A stretch of 64,000 nucleotides of DNA from Schleiferiaceae bacterium (GCA_028357285.1 JAOMWM010000001.1:1-64000); one strand, 5' to 3'. Positions 17,694-27,978 are shown, numbered from the stretch's first letter. Notes: generated by a model from the letters alone, not told the origin. Translations and numbers: made by a program.

Positions 17694-19130
17694 TTAAGTT
17701 GATGTGTCTGTCTTCGATTTTGAACGAATGGACAATACGGCAATGATTGCAGTAAATCCCCAAAATGGTGCGCTTGCCTTATCCATATCGAGAAAATTAT
17801 TCAAAAAGCCGTGTAAATAGTAAGTGATTAAACCTAAAAAAGCGACACGCAATAATCCTTGATGTCGAATTGTAGGTAACCGGCGGTAAGAAACGACAGC
17901 ATTAAGAACGACTTGATATATGATATAAAGCAGCATCAACAGACCAAAAATACCACTCTCTGCCATTGGACCTAAGTATTCGCTGTGCGCGTTACCGCGG
18001 TTGCCTGCATTGGTTGAAATAATAGTCTTTTCAGAAGGCTTTTGATACGGGGCGTACAAGAACATATAGGTTCCTGGACCGTGGCCGAGCATAGGACGGT
18101 CTTTAAACATACGTATGGCTGAATTCCAACGGTTAATGCGCTCAAGGTTGGAAGCATCAGTACTAACGTTAGTTACAGAGGCCACGTGCTCATTTAGATT
18201 ATCTGAGGAATCGGTTCTGTTGCGCTCAAATTTCGATGCGATGTAGGAGTAGTTCAGCCCTGCGATTAAAAGCGCTAGGAAAGTCAGCGACCAAACTTGG
18301 GTACGGGACAATTTCAACACGTACACCATATATACCAGACCGGCCCCAACTAAGGATAACCAAGCGGCACGTGTATAGCTTAAGACTGTGGCTACCGTTA
18401 AAATGACCAATAGGAGTATTGCGACGGCATTGATTCCCCAAGAACTTTTACGAAAAGCCAGATACAGTGCGGCCGGATAGAACATTGCCAATACAGCACC
18501 GTAGGAAGTATGCTCCTTAAATACCGGGAACATGACCCAAGTGGACGTCTTTTTAGTAAAACCATACTGGCTGTGCACGTAAAGCGTGTATAAAGTTGCT
18601 ATGACCAATGGAACTAAAAACAGCCAAAGGAAAATTTCTTTATTGCGGTCGTTCTTAAGGAACAAATGCGCTAAAACGAAGTAATAGGGAATGACGAACC
18701 AGATTCTTGAGACCCACTGTTTGAGCGAAACTAAGGGTAATTCGGAGGTAATTGAGGTCAACCCCATCCATGCCAAATAAAGGTAAATAGCCATACTGAT
18801 CGGATGCCGGAGGATCCGTTTATCATACTCTTCAAAAAAGAACATCTTTACAAGAGTGATGAAAGTGATCAAGACCAGCATGGGTTCTGTGGGTACAGAT
18901 AAGCCGGAGCCGCCCGTGAGGTCTTCGAGCGTTACCGATAAGGGCGTTGCGAGAACTACGAACCACATGGCCCAATCTAATCTGTACAAGGTGAGCCACA
19001 CCACGAATAAGGCGGGTGGAATGAGGAAAGCATACCACTGCTCGAACGCCACGCCCAACGCTACGAGCGGAAGGGTGATTCCGATGAGCCAGTAATTGGT
19101 CCTTTTAGTGGTCTGCAGTGAATCTAGCAC
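17694..19130 (-). CDS. O-antigen ligase/polymerase family membrane protein
   Basis: This 478-residue polytopic membrane protein has roughly a dozen hydrophobic segments and the Wzy_C-type periplasmic loop with LGHGPGTYMFLYAPY around residues 350-365. Family members polymerise or ligate surface polysaccharide on the periplasmic side. The start is GTG at 19130, four bases after the Wzz-like stop. The segment TNVSTDASNLERINRW is nearly repeated in the second ligase of this window (44.9-46.3 kb). It is the last gene of a minus-strand polysaccharide cluster. Confidence 0.85.
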   Translation of the reverse strand: MLDSLQTTKRTNYWLIGITLPLVALGVAFEQWYAFLIPPALFVVWLTLYRLDWAMWFVVLATPLSVTLEDLTGGSGLSVPTEPMLVLITFITLVKMFFFEEYDKRILRHPISMAIYLYLAWMGLTSITSELPLVSLKQWVSRIWFVIPYYFVLAHLFLKNDRNKEIFLWLFLVPLVIATLYTLYVHSQYGFTKKTSTWVMFPVFKEHTSYGAVLAMFYPAALYLAFRKSSWGINAVAILLLVILTVATVLSYTRAAWLSLVGAGLVYMVYVLKLSRTQVWSLTFLALLIAGLNYSYIASKFERNRTDSSDNLNEHVASVTNVSTDASNLERINRWNSAIRMFKDRPMLGHGPGTYMFLYAPYQKPSEKTIISTNAGNRGNAHSEYLGPMAESGIFGLLMLLYIIYQVVLNAVVSYRRLPTIRHQGLLRVAFLGLITYYLHGFLNNFLDMDKASAPFWGFTAIIAVLSIRSKSKTDTST

Positions 19131-19134
19131 AATA

Positions 19135-20142
19135 CTAGGCCTGCTTCTTTAATTCCTGCAATGTCCCACGAACGAGCAGAAGAAATGCAACCATAATCAA
19201 GGTTGCGAATCCTACGGCAAGGATGAGAATGCTTCGCTTAGGATACGATTTGCGTTCCGCTGGGAAAGCCGCATCTACTTTAAAGGTCGCCGGGAGGTTT
19301 TGGTTGACATCGACTTTCGCCTGATCAAATTTCGTTTTCAATTTTACTTCCTCTTCCTTCAAAAGCTGGAGTTCATCGCGAATCGCTACATACTTGCCCC
19401 CGTATTTCGCGAGCGTATCGAGACGACGCTCGAGCGCTTTTACACGTCCTGACGGCGCACCGGCAGCCAACGCTATCGCGTATTGTTCATTGAAAACGGC
19501 ACTTTGACTCTCATAATCATGCACCCCTTTGTAACGGAGCTCGGTGATTTTGTCCTCCATCTTCTGGATTTCACCTTGTAAGCTGTGGTATTCGTTTTTA
19601 ACGATTTCTAATCCCATTTCGGCGCGACTTCTAGAAACTCTGCGTTTCGTTTTATCGACTAAAAATGAAATGTAATTCGCAATGTCGGCGGCTATTTGCG
19701 GGTCCGTGTCCATGACGTTAATCTCCACAGACATGAATTGCGTGCGAGCGAATTCAATCTTGCTCGCGTATTCTTTAAAGAGCTTTGTTCTGCGGTATTT
19801 TGTGTCTTCATCAATCTCATAGTGTGCCATGAGGTCGAACTTTTGGATTACAGAGTCTCTAATCTCGCCTGAATTCAGGATTTGTAGGAGTTGCTCAGCC
19901 TGCTGCTCGTCACCGTATTCAAAGATATCCTCATCGCCATACCCGTTCGATTGAGGAAGGAGCGCTTTTGAAACGGAATTAGTGGTTGAAGGGAACAGGA
20001 TTACCTGAGATTCAAACAAGGGCTTAATGAACTTTGGTCCACTAAAGGCTACTGCCACAACCATGGCAAGGAACGGGATTCCTAAAAGCGGCTTTCGGTT
20101 TTTGTAGAAAAACGCAATCAAATTTGCACTACTGTATTCCAT
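19135..20142 (-). CDS. Wzz/GNVR-type polysaccharide chain-length protein
   Basis: This 335-residue inner-membrane protein has an N-terminal transmembrane helix (about 15-35), a long periplasmic region predicted as coiled coil (about 155-280, rich in E/K/L heptads) and a C-terminal helix (about 305-327). There is no cytoplasmic tyrosine kinase domain. The architecture is that of Wzz/GNVR co-polymerases, which set the modal length of surface polysaccharide. It lies 6 bp after the sulfotransferase gene and 4 bp before the ligase gene, so the three are an operon. Confidence 0.85.
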   Translation of the reverse strand: MEYSSANLIAFFYKNRKPLLGIPFLAMVVAVAFSGPKFIKPLFESQVILFPSTTNSVSKALLPQSNGYGDEDIFEYGDEQQAEQLLQILNSGEIRDSVIQKFDLMAHYEIDEDTKYRRTKLFKEYASKIEFARTQFMSVEINVMDTDPQIAADIANYISFLVDKTKRRVSRSRAEMGLEIVKNEYHSLQGEIQKMEDKITELRYKGVHDYESQSAVFNEQYAIALAAGAPSGRVKALERRLDTLAKYGGKYVAIRDELQLLKEEEVKLKTKFDQAKVDVNQNLPATFKVDAAFPAERKSYPKRSILILAVGFATLIMVAFLLLVRGTLQELKKQA

Positions 20143-20148
20143 AACTTC

Positions 20149-21087
20149 TTATTTCCAATGATTTAAATCTTTGCCAGTTAAGGCAGCTAATTGTTCTATT
20201 TGTTCAGTAAAAGCTTCTGCTAAAAAGCTTCGTGTTACTAGGTCCAATTCCGGGGCGGCTACCTGTGTTTTCTTCTTGAGCCAATGCACTAGCGACTTTG
20301 GTAGTTTTTCGCGCAGCGGACCTAAAGTTCGCATGGCCCATTTGTTTAGGGTTGCGTATTTAGGGACGGCGCCCACATTTAATTGGTCCGTTTGCTGGAG
20401 TACAAAAGTAGGCAAGTCTAGGTATTTCATGAGTCCGTCTATCGCCTTTTGCGGATGTGCGGTAAAGTCGTCGTACCAGATAATGTGCAATTGGTCCAGT
20501 GAGAAACATTCCAACCAGCGGTCCAGCTGTTTTGCGTAGTGGCCCAATTCTAAATAACATTCGTCCTGTCCCCAATGCGCTGGGTACAATGCCGCCTCAC
20601 GTTTGAATGCCTGCAGTGGTCCCTCCTGCTCCATCCCATATTTTAACGCCATCGTGTAATGGCTGTAGGCGCGTTCGATAGGGTTGCGTAAAAGGAGCAC
20701 AATTTTCGCATCAGCAGCATAATGTCGAAGTTGAGCCGGGGCGCTGGCGCTGTATAGATAGGCTGTGCTGGCGTCTAAAACGTACTTCGAATCGGGGTTT
20801 GACGTAAGGGCTTGATCTACCAATTTTTGATAATACAATTCGCTTTCTACAAACCCAATATGACGTTCTTCGAAGGGTGCTTTTTTAAAATACGCCGCTT
20901 CATCCCATTGCAGGAGTCGGTTGTAGCGTGAGGAAAAAACGGGGGTACGAAGATCCGTACTAAAATGACCCGGCTCTTTGATGGGCAGCGGTGCAATTGC
21001 AGGATGCTGTCCCAGAGTCGCGGCCAGTGCAGTGGTTCCGGATTTCGCTGCGCCTATAAGAAAGAGATTCGCCTTTGATTTCATCAT
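20149..21087 (-). CDS. PAPS-dependent sulfotransferase family protein
   Basis: This 312-residue protein carries the 5'-phosphosulfate loop IGAAKSGTTALAATL near its N-terminus and the 3'-phosphate motif IVLLLRNPIERAYSHY at about residues 130-145, the two landmarks of PAPS-dependent sulfotransferases. Its place between the flippase and the chain-length gene suggests that it sulfates the surface polysaccharide made here. It starts in a 4-bp ATGA overlap with the flippase stop. The acceptor sugar cannot be deduced, and genes for PAPS synthesis are not in the window. Confidence 0.88.
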   Translation of the reverse strand: MMKSKANLFLIGAAKSGTTALAATLGQHPAIAPLPIKEPGHFSTDLRTPVFSSRYNRLLQWDEAAYFKKAPFEERHIGFVESELYYQKLVDQALTSNPDSKYVLDASTAYLYSASAPAQLRHYAADAKIVLLLRNPIERAYSHYTMALKYGMEQEGPLQAFKREAALYPAHWGQDECYLELGHYAKQLDRWLECFSLDQLHIIWYDDFTAHPQKAIDGLMKYLDLPTFVLQQTDQLNVGAVPKYATLNKWAMRTLGPLREKLPKSLVHWLKKKTQVAAPELDLVTRSFLAEAFTEQIEQLAALTGKDLNHWK

Positions 21088-22415
21088 ACCGCATTCTTTT
21101 TAGCCAAAAACGGCACGGTGATTAAGCCGTGGTATTTGTAAACAAGGATACCGGCCCATAGATTCCAACCAATCATGGTGGAGGCCGTCGCAATTGCAGC
21201 ACCCAAAGGCCCTAGAAGCGGTATCAAAAGTGCATTCATTGCAACATTTGCAGTTGCCATCACAAGCATAGTATTACGTGCGCTCTTCTCATAACCGGTC
21301 ATGTTCAAAACGTTAAGAACGGGACCGGCGAAGGCATTAGCTAATTGGCCTAAAGCTAAAATGAGCAGCCATGGATAGGCTTTATCCGTTGATTCGACTC
21401 CAAACAACCCGATCAAAAAGGGACCGAGAAGAACAATCAATAAAAAGATCGGGCTTGCGGTGTAGAGGTTTAAGGTCGCCACGCGTTTGGCTAAATGGCC
21501 CATTCCCGAACCGCCAGAATGAAGCCCAGCAATCATGGGTGTAACTACGGTGTTCAAAGCTGCCTGCGCGAAAGTAATTAACGTCGCAACCTTAAAGGCA
21601 ATACGGTAGATGCCTACTGATTCTTCCGGCAAATAATAGCTGAGCATTAAGGTATCCGACCAGCTCATCACCAGAAAAAGTGCGGAAGAGATCAGCATGG
21701 GTGTTGCTGATGCAAATAATCCACCCGAATAGGCCTTAGGAATGGGTGCGTGCGGGCTACAGAGACGCAGAATGTGCTGGAAAGACAATAAAAAGAAGAG
21801 CGTGCTCAAAGCCACCAGTGCAATAAGGGCTAATTGGGCACTTCCCATAGCATCACCACTCCAATCAGACCAGGGTGCAATGAGCAGGAGCAGGGCAATC
21901 ACTAAATACACCGTCCCGTGTTGATTTAAGGAAAAAAGTAAAGGCTTGTGCAATCCGCGGTACGCTTCAGCATTGAACAACATTAAAGTAAAAGGAACAA
22001 TCGCAATAGAGGCCGTGGTTATTACCGCGGTTGGCGTTTGATCAAAAAATAGATTCGTAAAGGTTGCGGCAAGGACAAAAATTGACGCGGAGACAATCAA
22101 AGAAACGCCTAAGACGCGCGCAAAAAGTTTTAAAAATAGCGGCCTTGAAGGCGCATCATTCATTTGCTGCTGACCCAGAGCTTTGACTAGTAAGGTGTCT
22201 AACCCCCAACGACCGATTGTCGAACCGATGACAATTATCGTGAAGGCCACTTCATAGACCCCGACCTCGCGTTCACCGCCAGTAGCGCTCAAACTGAAGA
22301 GTAATACGTAGCCTCCTAATGCGCCAACAACCTTAAAGAAAAGCACAATGAAGCTGCCCTTCGCTATGGAAGCAGTAGTGGGTTCTTTGAGAAAATCCAA
22401 CAATCGATTGGCCAT
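21084..22415 (-). CDS. Polysaccharide flippase (MOP superfamily, Wzx-like)
   Basis: This protein of about 443 residues has some 12 hydrophobic helices. It fits the MOP-superfamily exporters that flip lipid-linked oligosaccharides across the inner membrane. I chose ATG 22415 (MANRLLDFL) because it follows a good promoter, while a longer in-frame reading to 22646 would cross the divergent glycosyltransferase start and is not hydrophobic. The stop overlaps the sulfotransferase ATG. With the downstream sulfotransferase, Wzz-like and ligase genes it forms a Wzx/Wzy-type assembly operon. Confidence 0.87.
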   Translation of the reverse strand: MANRLLDFLKEPTTASIAKGSFIVLFFKVVGALGGYVLLFSLSATGGEREVGVYEVAFTIIVIGSTIGRWGLDTLLVKALGQQQMNDAPSRPLFLKLFARVLGVSLIVSASIFVLAATFTNLFFDQTPTAVITTASIAIVPFTLMLFNAEAYRGLHKPLLFSLNQHGTVYLVIALLLLIAPWSDWSGDAMGSAQLALIALVALSTLFFLLSFQHILRLCSPHAPIPKAYSGGLFASATPMLISSALFLVMSWSDTLMLSYYLPEESVGIYRIAFKVATLITFAQAALNTVVTPMIAGLHSGGSGMGHLAKRVATLNLYTASPIFLLIVLLGPFLIGLFGVESTDKAYPWLLILALGQLANAFAGPVLNVLNMTGYEKSARNTMLVMATANVAMNALLIPLLGPLGAAIATASTMIGWNLWAGILVYKYHGLITVPFLAKKNAV

Positions 22416-22443
22416 GGTTTTGTCCTCAACAAGGAATTGTCGG

Positions 22444-22470
22444 CGAATATACCGCTTTAGTAACGTGCAA
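22444..22470 (-). promoter_or_regulatory. Promoter of the flippase operon (TTG-N16-TATATTCG)
   Basis: On the minus strand, TTG (22470-22468) is followed after 16 bases by TATATTCG, 7 of 8 positions of the -7 consensus. The flippase ATG is 28 bases further on. It is divergent from the glycosyltransferase promoter. Confidence 0.5.
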
Positions 22471-22483
22471 GTCGCTGCTTTTG

Positions 22484-22491
22484 TACATTTG
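22484..22491 (+). promoter_or_regulatory. Bacteroidota -7 box, leaderless geometry, glycosyltransferase
   Basis: TACATTTG is a full consensus match ending five bases before the ATG at 22497. No convincing -33 TTG is present at normal spacing. Confidence 0.45.
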
Positions 22492-22496
22492 AAACT

Positions 22497-23579
22497 ATGA
22501 AAATTGCGGTTAATGCTCGATGGCTTTTGCCAAACAAACTCGAAGGCACAGGGATTTATACCCTGCGTATGCTTGAGCAGATCATTCCCACTTTTCCTCA
22601 GCATGAATTTCATTTGCTGCTTGACCGTGGCATTGCTACGAACCAATTCTCTTTAGACTTCCCAAATGTTCACTTCCATGTTGTTGCTCCGCAGGCGCGT
22701 CACCCTTTGCTCTGGACCCTGTGGAATGACTTTTCCGTGCCGCGCGCATTGAAGAAGCTTCGTATCGATTTGTATTGGTCGCCGGATGGACTTCCTGCAA
22801 AAACCAGAATACCACAATGGCTCACCATTCACGATCTAAATTTTGAATACCACCCAGAATGGGTTCCAAAAAATGTAGCCACCTATTACCGAAAACAGAT
22901 TCGAAAGGGTGCTGCTCAAGCACAACAAATCTTTACCGTTAGCCAATGGAGCGCTGAGGACATCGCGAACACCTATGGTATACCTCCCGAAAAAATAGCA
23001 CTGACGTATAATGCGCCACAACAGCAAATGAAACCGGGCCAAATGGAAACCGAAGTTCCCTATTTCTGTGCAGTAGGCGCACTTACTCCTAGAAAAAATC
23101 TTGGCACACTTTTGCTGGCATTCGATCATTGGGTCGCGAAACACCCCACTGCCACTCACCGCTTAAAAATTGCCGGTGCCGCACACTTTAAAGACCCTGC
23201 CTTCGAGGCCGTTCGCAATTCTTTAAAACATGCGGACCGGATCGATTGGTTGGGCAGACTTTCAGGACCGGCGCTTGAAGCGCTTTACGGTGGATCCACT
23301 GCCTATTGCATGCCCAGTGCCATGGAAGGATTTGGCATTCCATTAGTAGAAGCCATGCAGTGTGGAACTGCTGTCATTGCTTCAAAAAACAGTGCGTTGA
23401 CTGAAGTAGTGGGTACTGCAGGATTGCTCGTTTCTACTTACGATGTGGAGGCGTGGAGCGCGGCGTTGCAACAAATCACTACAGAAAATTCGACCTGGCG
23501 TGAGCGAGCGCTGCAGCGAGGTGACTTTTTTAAATGGGAACAGAGTGCCGCTGCATTCATCGAAGTATTGCAGGAATGA
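22497..23579 (+). CDS. Glycosyltransferase family 4 (GT-B, GT1-type)
   Basis: This 360-residue GT-B glycosyltransferase has an N-terminal acceptor domain ([21 protein letters not shown]) and a C-terminal nucleotide-sugar domain with [19 protein letters not shown] and the EX7E-type motif [15 protein letters not shown], typical of GT4 retaining enzymes. It probably adds a sugar to the polysaccharide repeat unit built by the divergent operon. Its stop overlaps rnhB by 4 bp (ATGA), so rnhB depends at least partly on this promoter. Donor and acceptor are unknown. Confidence 0.9.
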   Translation: MKIAVNARWLLPNKLEGTGIYTLRMLEQIIPTFPQHEFHLLLDRGIATNQFSLDFPNVHFHVVAPQARHPLLWTLWNDFSVPRALKKLRIDLYWSPDGLPAKTRIPQWLTIHDLNFEYHPEWVPKNVATYYRKQIRKGAAQAQQIFTVSQWSAEDIANTYGIPPEKIALTYNAPQQQMKPGQMETEVPYFCAVGALTPRKNLGTLLLAFDHWVAKHPTATHRLKIAGAAHFKDPAFEAVRNSLKHADRIDWLGRLSGPALEALYGGSTAYCMPSAMEGFGIPLVEAMQCGTAVIASKNSALTEVVGTAGLLVSTYDVEAWSAALQQITTENSTWRERALQRGDFFKWEQSAAAFIEVLQE

Positions 23580-24178
23580 AACGTCAGCATTCACTTAAAG
23601 CCATCATAGAAGCCGGTACGGATGAAGCGGGTCGTGGCTGTCTTGCTGGGCCAGTAACGGCTGCTGCAGTGATCTTACCGCCTGATTTTAAAAATGACCT
23701 GCTCAACGACTCTAAACAGCTGACCGAAAAACAACGCAACCTGCTTCGACCCATTATAGAAATGGAAGCGATTACCTGGGCAGTTGCCCACGTTAGTCCG
23801 GAGGAGATAGATTCGATGAACATCTTGAACGCAAGTATTGAAGCGATGCACAGGAGCATTGCACAATTGGACCCTCAACCCCACTTTATCGCAGTCGATG
23901 GGAACCGATTTCATCCTTATCAAAAGATCCCTCACCACTGCCAAGTCAAAGGAGACGCTACCTACCAGAATATAGCAGCCGCTTCGGTCCTTGCAAAAAC
24001 CTACCGCGACGATGTTATGCGTGAACTGGCAATAGTCCATCCGCACTACGGCTGGGAGCGCAACGCCGGCTACCCAACAAAAGCACATCGAGAAGGCATT
24101 AAGACGCACGGAGCCACGGAACACCACCGCAAAAGCTTCCAACTTCTACCGAGCCAATTGAACCTCTTCGATTTGTGA
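23576..24178 (+). CDS. rnhB: Ribonuclease HII
   Basis: This 200-residue enzyme degrades RNA in RNA-DNA hybrids and starts removal of misincorporated ribonucleotides. The acidic active site is visible as [14 protein letters not shown] (DE pair) and AVDGNRF, with [21 protein letters not shown] later. I chose ATG 23576, which gives the family N-terminus and overlaps the glycosyltransferase stop by 4 bp. An upstream in-frame reading (from 23534) lies inside the glycosyltransferase gene and is not conserved-looking. Confidence 0.95.
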   Translation: MKRQHSLKAIIEAGTDEAGRGCLAGPVTAAAVILPPDFKNDLLNDSKQLTEKQRNLLRPIIEMEAITWAVAHVSPEEIDSMNILNASIEAMHRSIAQLDPQPHFIAVDGNRFHPYQKIPHHCQVKGDATYQNIAAASVLAKTYRDDVMRELAIVHPHYGWERNAGYPTKAHREGIKTHGATEHHRKSFQLLPSQLNLFDL

Positions 24179-24247
24179 AAAACTGTAGGATTTACACACT
24201 AAAGTAGTGCGAACGGCAGCGTAGCTTTAGGTATAAATTCGCCGCAA

Positions 24248-26671
24248 ATGAAATTGGTCAAATTCAGTGCATTACTTCTTGTAGCAATCGCCTTCACGCA
24301 ATGTGGCAAAGATGCCGCGCCTGTTTCCGCTCCCGCAATGTTGCCTGTGGATGCGCCGCTTATTGTACGTGTTAATGACGCTGAAAAATTCACTGCCTTT
24401 TCTGATTCTATTGCCCTACCCTACGTGCAAGCTATTGATGTCGCTGCGCTAAATAAATACAGCAATGGACCTTGGACCGGTGCGTTAGTTGCCTCTGGGG
24501 CGGATAAATTTGATTGGATCTGGACCTTTAAAGACACGCTGGGTCAGGGCGGTTCCATGACAGAAAACGAAACCATTTATTCCATTGATAGCCTCTATGG
24601 GTTCAAAGTAGGATCTACGTGGACCATCAGTAAAAAATCGGCACTTCTACAAGATTTGTTAAACCAGCGTGCCAATGGATTCAGTCTTGCGAGAGATGCC
24701 CAATTCACTTCGCTTTGGAACAGTGCGTCGAAAGCAGATGTCATGAATCTGTTTATTCAGCACGATGAAATAGACGCAATAGGGCAACAATTCTTCCAAC
24801 AAGATTGGAGTTGGATGACACACATAGCAGCCTGGAGTGAGATTGATCTAGCCTTGCGAAAAGACAAGCTTATCGGGACTTCAGTTTCGCTCTGTCCAGA
24901 TAGTGCCCAAGTCTTCCTAAACAGCTTCACCGGTAGCGTTAGATCTGAGAAGCTCAGTAAATATGTCGCCTCGTCATCGACTTACGCCCTAGGAATGAAG
25001 ACGGGCAGAATAGATGTATGGCTACGCTCATTTAATACTTATCGAGCTCATAAACAACGACTAAAGCCTGCGCAACGCATAACTACCGAAGCGAATGTAG
25101 ACCCTATCCTTTTCAGTTCGGTAAATTTAACCGGTGACTTTGTTAGAGTTGGCTATGGGGATGCTACCATTTGTCTACTTCCGCTTAAAATAGGTGGTTC
25201 AAATGAAGTAGGCGAGCTTCTCACAGAACTGTCTTCAACTACCGGTACTGTGGACGGTCGTAGGAGTGGCACTTTAAAAGAGAAGCATAAATTTTTATTC
25301 AGCGCACTCTACGGCTGGTTCTTTTCTGATCTTGGAACTCCTTCATGGACGCTCAACGAAGACGTTTTAGCTATTGCACCAAATGAAAAGATCCTTGAGG
25401 TCTACATGAGTGAGATTGGTTTAGGTAAAACTTGGGATGCTATGGAGGCTTTTGATCCGCTCTCTGAAGCACTAAACAAAGCGGACCACCTCACTTTTGC
25501 CACCAGTTTAAAAGGATTCACAGAAACCGCATTTTGCCCTAGTGAACAATGGCCGGGTCTTTTTGGCAACGCTTTATTAGGTGGATCAATAGAAGTCAAA
25601 AATGAACTCGCCTTTGGTTCACTCACTATTCAAAGTCAAAAAGAACAAGCTGTAAGCAGCTCCTATTTGTGGTCTACATCATTAGAAGCTCCTGTCATTT
25701 CTGGGCCATTCCTCGTTAAAAATCATAGATCCGGAGTAAATAATGTGGTCGTACAAGACGAGACCAATACGCTGTATTGGCTGAATGAAGCAGGAGAAGT
25801 GCAATGGTCTAGGAAATTAAACGAGGCGGTTGTGGGTCCTATCCAGCAAGTAGATTTATTTAAAAATACCAAATACCAATTAGTCTTTACCACTTCCAAC
25901 CAACTCCATTGTATTGACCTACTAGGAACAAATGTGGAAGCCTTCCCTATCGAACTCCCATCGACGACTACGTTAGGCCTTATGGTAGTGGATTACGATA
26001 AGAATAGAAACTACAGGCTCCTCGTACCTTGTGGTGACCGGTTGTACAACTTTACTAGTGATGGTAAACGGGTGGAGGGCTGGAAAACCGACGCGTCCAA
26101 TGGAACCCTCACGCAACGTCCATTTTTGTACCAACGCGGTGGAAAAGACTATATCATTACCTCAACGCAAGAACAGGCGTTCATTTTGAACAGACGTGGA
26201 GAAAGCAGAATTAAAACCAATACACTCCCCGCAACAACAAATCCCTGGGCGCTCGCCCCTGGTAGTCTACCGAGCATTATTCGTGTTGGGGATGAAGGAG
26301 AGCTCCAAGAACAACGGTGGGATGGAACAGTCGAAATTTTAGAGCACGATCTAAACGATTTAATAGGCTTAGAACAACAGAGCTATGGCCGTATTTATTG
26401 GTCTAACGAATCTATCACCGTACAAAGCGCAAACAATAGATACAACTTAGCCATTGATCAAAGAAACATCGTTTCTGTAGCATCCTATCCTGGAGGTACG
26501 GGCATTATTATGTGCGACGATAATACGATTCACGTTACCCTGCTCAACGAGCCTGTTTCGAACATTACACAATTCGATGGATCGAACGCAAAAGCCGGAC
26601 GCTTGACCACGACCGGTCCACCAGTTCTAGTCATCGCACAAGGCAATGCAGTCATTACCTATCAGCTGTAA
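24248..26671 (+). CDS. Large lipoprotein of unknown function, DUF3352-like N-terminal half
   Basis: This 807-residue protein starts with a signal peptide and lipobox (AIAFTQCGK), so it is a lipoprotein. The first half resembles the DUF3352-type proteins often found beside rnhB in Flavobacteria: it opens with LPVDAPLIVRVNDAEKF, meaning roughly 'no more than one such value per fold'. The second half (about 475-800) looks like repeated beta-propeller blades (VVQDETNTLYWLNEAGEVQW, LHCIDLLGTN, LYNFTSDGKRVEGW). No enzymatic motif is seen. TAAATTCG six bases before the ATG is a near -7 box. The stop is directly adjacent to the convergent der stop. Confidence 0.8.
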   Translation: MKLVKFSALLLVAIAFTQCGKDAAPVSAPAMLPVDAPLIVRVNDAEKFTAFSDSIALPYVQAIDVAALNKYSNGPWTGALVASGADKFDWIWTFKDTLGQGGSMTENETIYSIDSLYGFKVGSTWTISKKSALLQDLLNQRANGFSLARDAQFTSLWNSASKADVMNLFIQHDEIDAIGQQFFQQDWSWMTHIAAWSEIDLALRKDKLIGTSVSLCPDSAQVFLNSFTGSVRSEKLSKYVASSSTYALGMKTGRIDVWLRSFNTYRAHKQRLKPAQRITTEANVDPILFSSVNLTGDFVRVGYGDATICLLPLKIGGSNEVGELLTELSSTTGTVDGRRSGTLKEKHKFLFSALYGWFFSDLGTPSWTLNEDVLAIAPNEKILEVYMSEIGLGKTWDAMEAFDPLSEALNKADHLTFATSLKGFTETAFCPSEQWPGLFGNALLGGSIEVKNELAFGSLTIQSQKEQAVSSSYLWSTSLEAPVISGPFLVKNHRSGVNNVVVQDETNTLYWLNEAGEVQWSRKLNEAVVGPIQQVDLFKNTKYQLVFTTSNQLHCIDLLGTNVEAFPIELPSTTTLGLMVVDYDKNRNYRLLVPCGDRLYNFTSDGKRVEGWKTDASNGTLTQRPFLYQRGGKDYIITSTQEQAFILNRRGESRIKTNTLPATTNPWALAPGSLPSIIRVGDEGELQEQRWDGTVEILEHDLNDLIGLEQQSYGRIYWSNESITVQSANNRYNLAIDQRNIVSVASYPGGTGIIMCDDNTIHVTLLNEPVSNITQFDGSNAKAGRLTTTGPPVLVIAQGNAVITYQL

Positions 26672-27976
26672 TTATTTCTGACGGAAAAATATTTCGATCG
26701 GGGCACCGTGGAAATCAAACTCCTTACGCATCTTATTTTCTAGGAAGCGCTTGTACGGCTCTTTCACATATTGTGGTAGATTGGCAAAAAAGGCAAACTG
26801 AGGCGTCCTTGTCGGCAACTGCGTACAGAATTTAATTTTAACATATTTCCCTTTAACGGCTGGTGGCGGAAATCCTTTAATAATCTCCAGCATGGTGTCA
26901 TTAAGCTTGCTGGTGGATATCTTCTGCTTTCTACGCTCGTATACCTTGACCCCTTCTTCAAATGCCTTTAAAACACGTTGCTTTGTGAGGGCACTTGTAA
27001 AGATGATCGGGAAATCCGTGAATGGCTCTAATTTCTTGCGAATATGGGCTTCTGCATCGCGAATAGTATTGGTCGATTTTTCTACCAAATCCCACTTATT
27101 TACTACAACAACTAAACCCTTTTTATTTTTTTCTACTAAGGAAACGATGGAGAGGTCTTGTGCTTCAAATCCACGGGTTGCATCTACAATCATCATACAC
27201 ACATCTGCATGTTCGATGGCACGTACTGAGCGCATGTTAGAATAGAATTCTAAGTTTTCATGCACCTTGCCCTTCTTGCGAAGACCGGCTGTGTCGAGCA
27301 ACATGAAATCAAAACCAAACTTATTAAAGCGGGTGTTTACCGTATCTCTAGTCGTACCTGCAACTTCCGTAACGATGTTGCGCTCCTCATCGAACAACGC
27401 ATTCACTATGGATGACTTACCTGCATTTGGACGTCCGACGATGGCCATTTTAGGCAGATCATCGTAGTCATCTACTGGATTTTCATCCATGTAGGAAACC
27501 AATTCATCGAGTAGATCACCCGTTCCACTCCCGTTTACTGCACTGATAGTGTGGTATTTCTCAATACCTAGGCCGTAGAATTCCGTAGCATCTAATTCAA
27601 GCATGCTATTATCCACTTTATTCACACAGTATACCACTGGCTTTTCGGTCTTGCGCAGCAATTCAGAAATGATTTTATCAAATTCCGTTAATCCTGCTTG
27701 CAGATCTAAAACGAAGAGGACCACAGTGGATTCTTCTAGCGCCAATTCTACCTGACGGCGAATTTCAGCTTCGAAAACATCTTCCGAGCCTTCGATATAA
27801 CCGCCAGTATCAATGACAGAAAATTCCTTTCCATTCCAATCGCTCTTGCCGTAATGGCGATCACGCGTGACACCGGCAACACTATCAACGATAGCATCAC
27901 GGCGCTGGATTAGACGGTTAAATAGTGTGCTTTTCCCAACATTTGGGCGTCCCACAATGGCAACGATGTTACTCAT
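26672..27976 (-). CDS. der: Ribosome biogenesis GTPase Der (EngA)
   Basis: This 434-residue protein has two tandem GTPase domains followed by a KH-like domain, the hallmark of Der, which is needed for 50S ribosome assembly. Domain 1 has the P-loop GRPNVGKST and DTGGY; NKVD is its guanine-specificity motif. Domain 2 (from about residue 175) has GRPNAGKSS, DTAGLRKKGK and NKWDLV. The C-terminal domain (about 350-434) ends with GAPIEIFFRQK. It follows era by 2 bp, so the two GTPases are an operon. Confidence 0.97.
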   Translation of the reverse strand: MSNIVAIVGRPNVGKSTLFNRLIQRRDAIVDSVAGVTRDRHYGKSDWNGKEFSVIDTGGYIEGSEDVFEAEIRRQVELALEESTVVLFVLDLQAGLTEFDKIISELLRKTEKPVVYCVNKVDNSMLELDATEFYGLGIEKYHTISAVNGSGTGDLLDELVSYMDENPVDDYDDLPKMAIVGRPNAGKSSIVNALFDEERNIVTEVAGTTRDTVNTRFNKFGFDFMLLDTAGLRKKGKVHENLEFYSNMRSVRAIEHADVCMMIVDATRGFEAQDLSIVSLVEKNKKGLVVVVNKWDLVEKSTNTIRDAEAHIRKKLEPFTDFPIIFTSALTKQRVLKAFEEGVKVYERRKQKISTSKLNDTMLEIIKGFPPPAVKGKYVKIKFCTQLPTRTPQFAFFANLPQYVKEPYKRFLENKMRKEFDFHGAPIEIFFRQK

Positions 27977-27978
27977 AA

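Noticed and set aside
17672-17695. AACACTA/TAGTGTT hairpin at the ligase stop codon as a terminator
   Set aside because: No T run follows on the minus strand, and the stem overlaps the stop codon.
22416-22646. N-terminal extension of the flippase
   Set aside because: It covers the promoter and the start of the divergent glycosyltransferase and is not hydrophobic.
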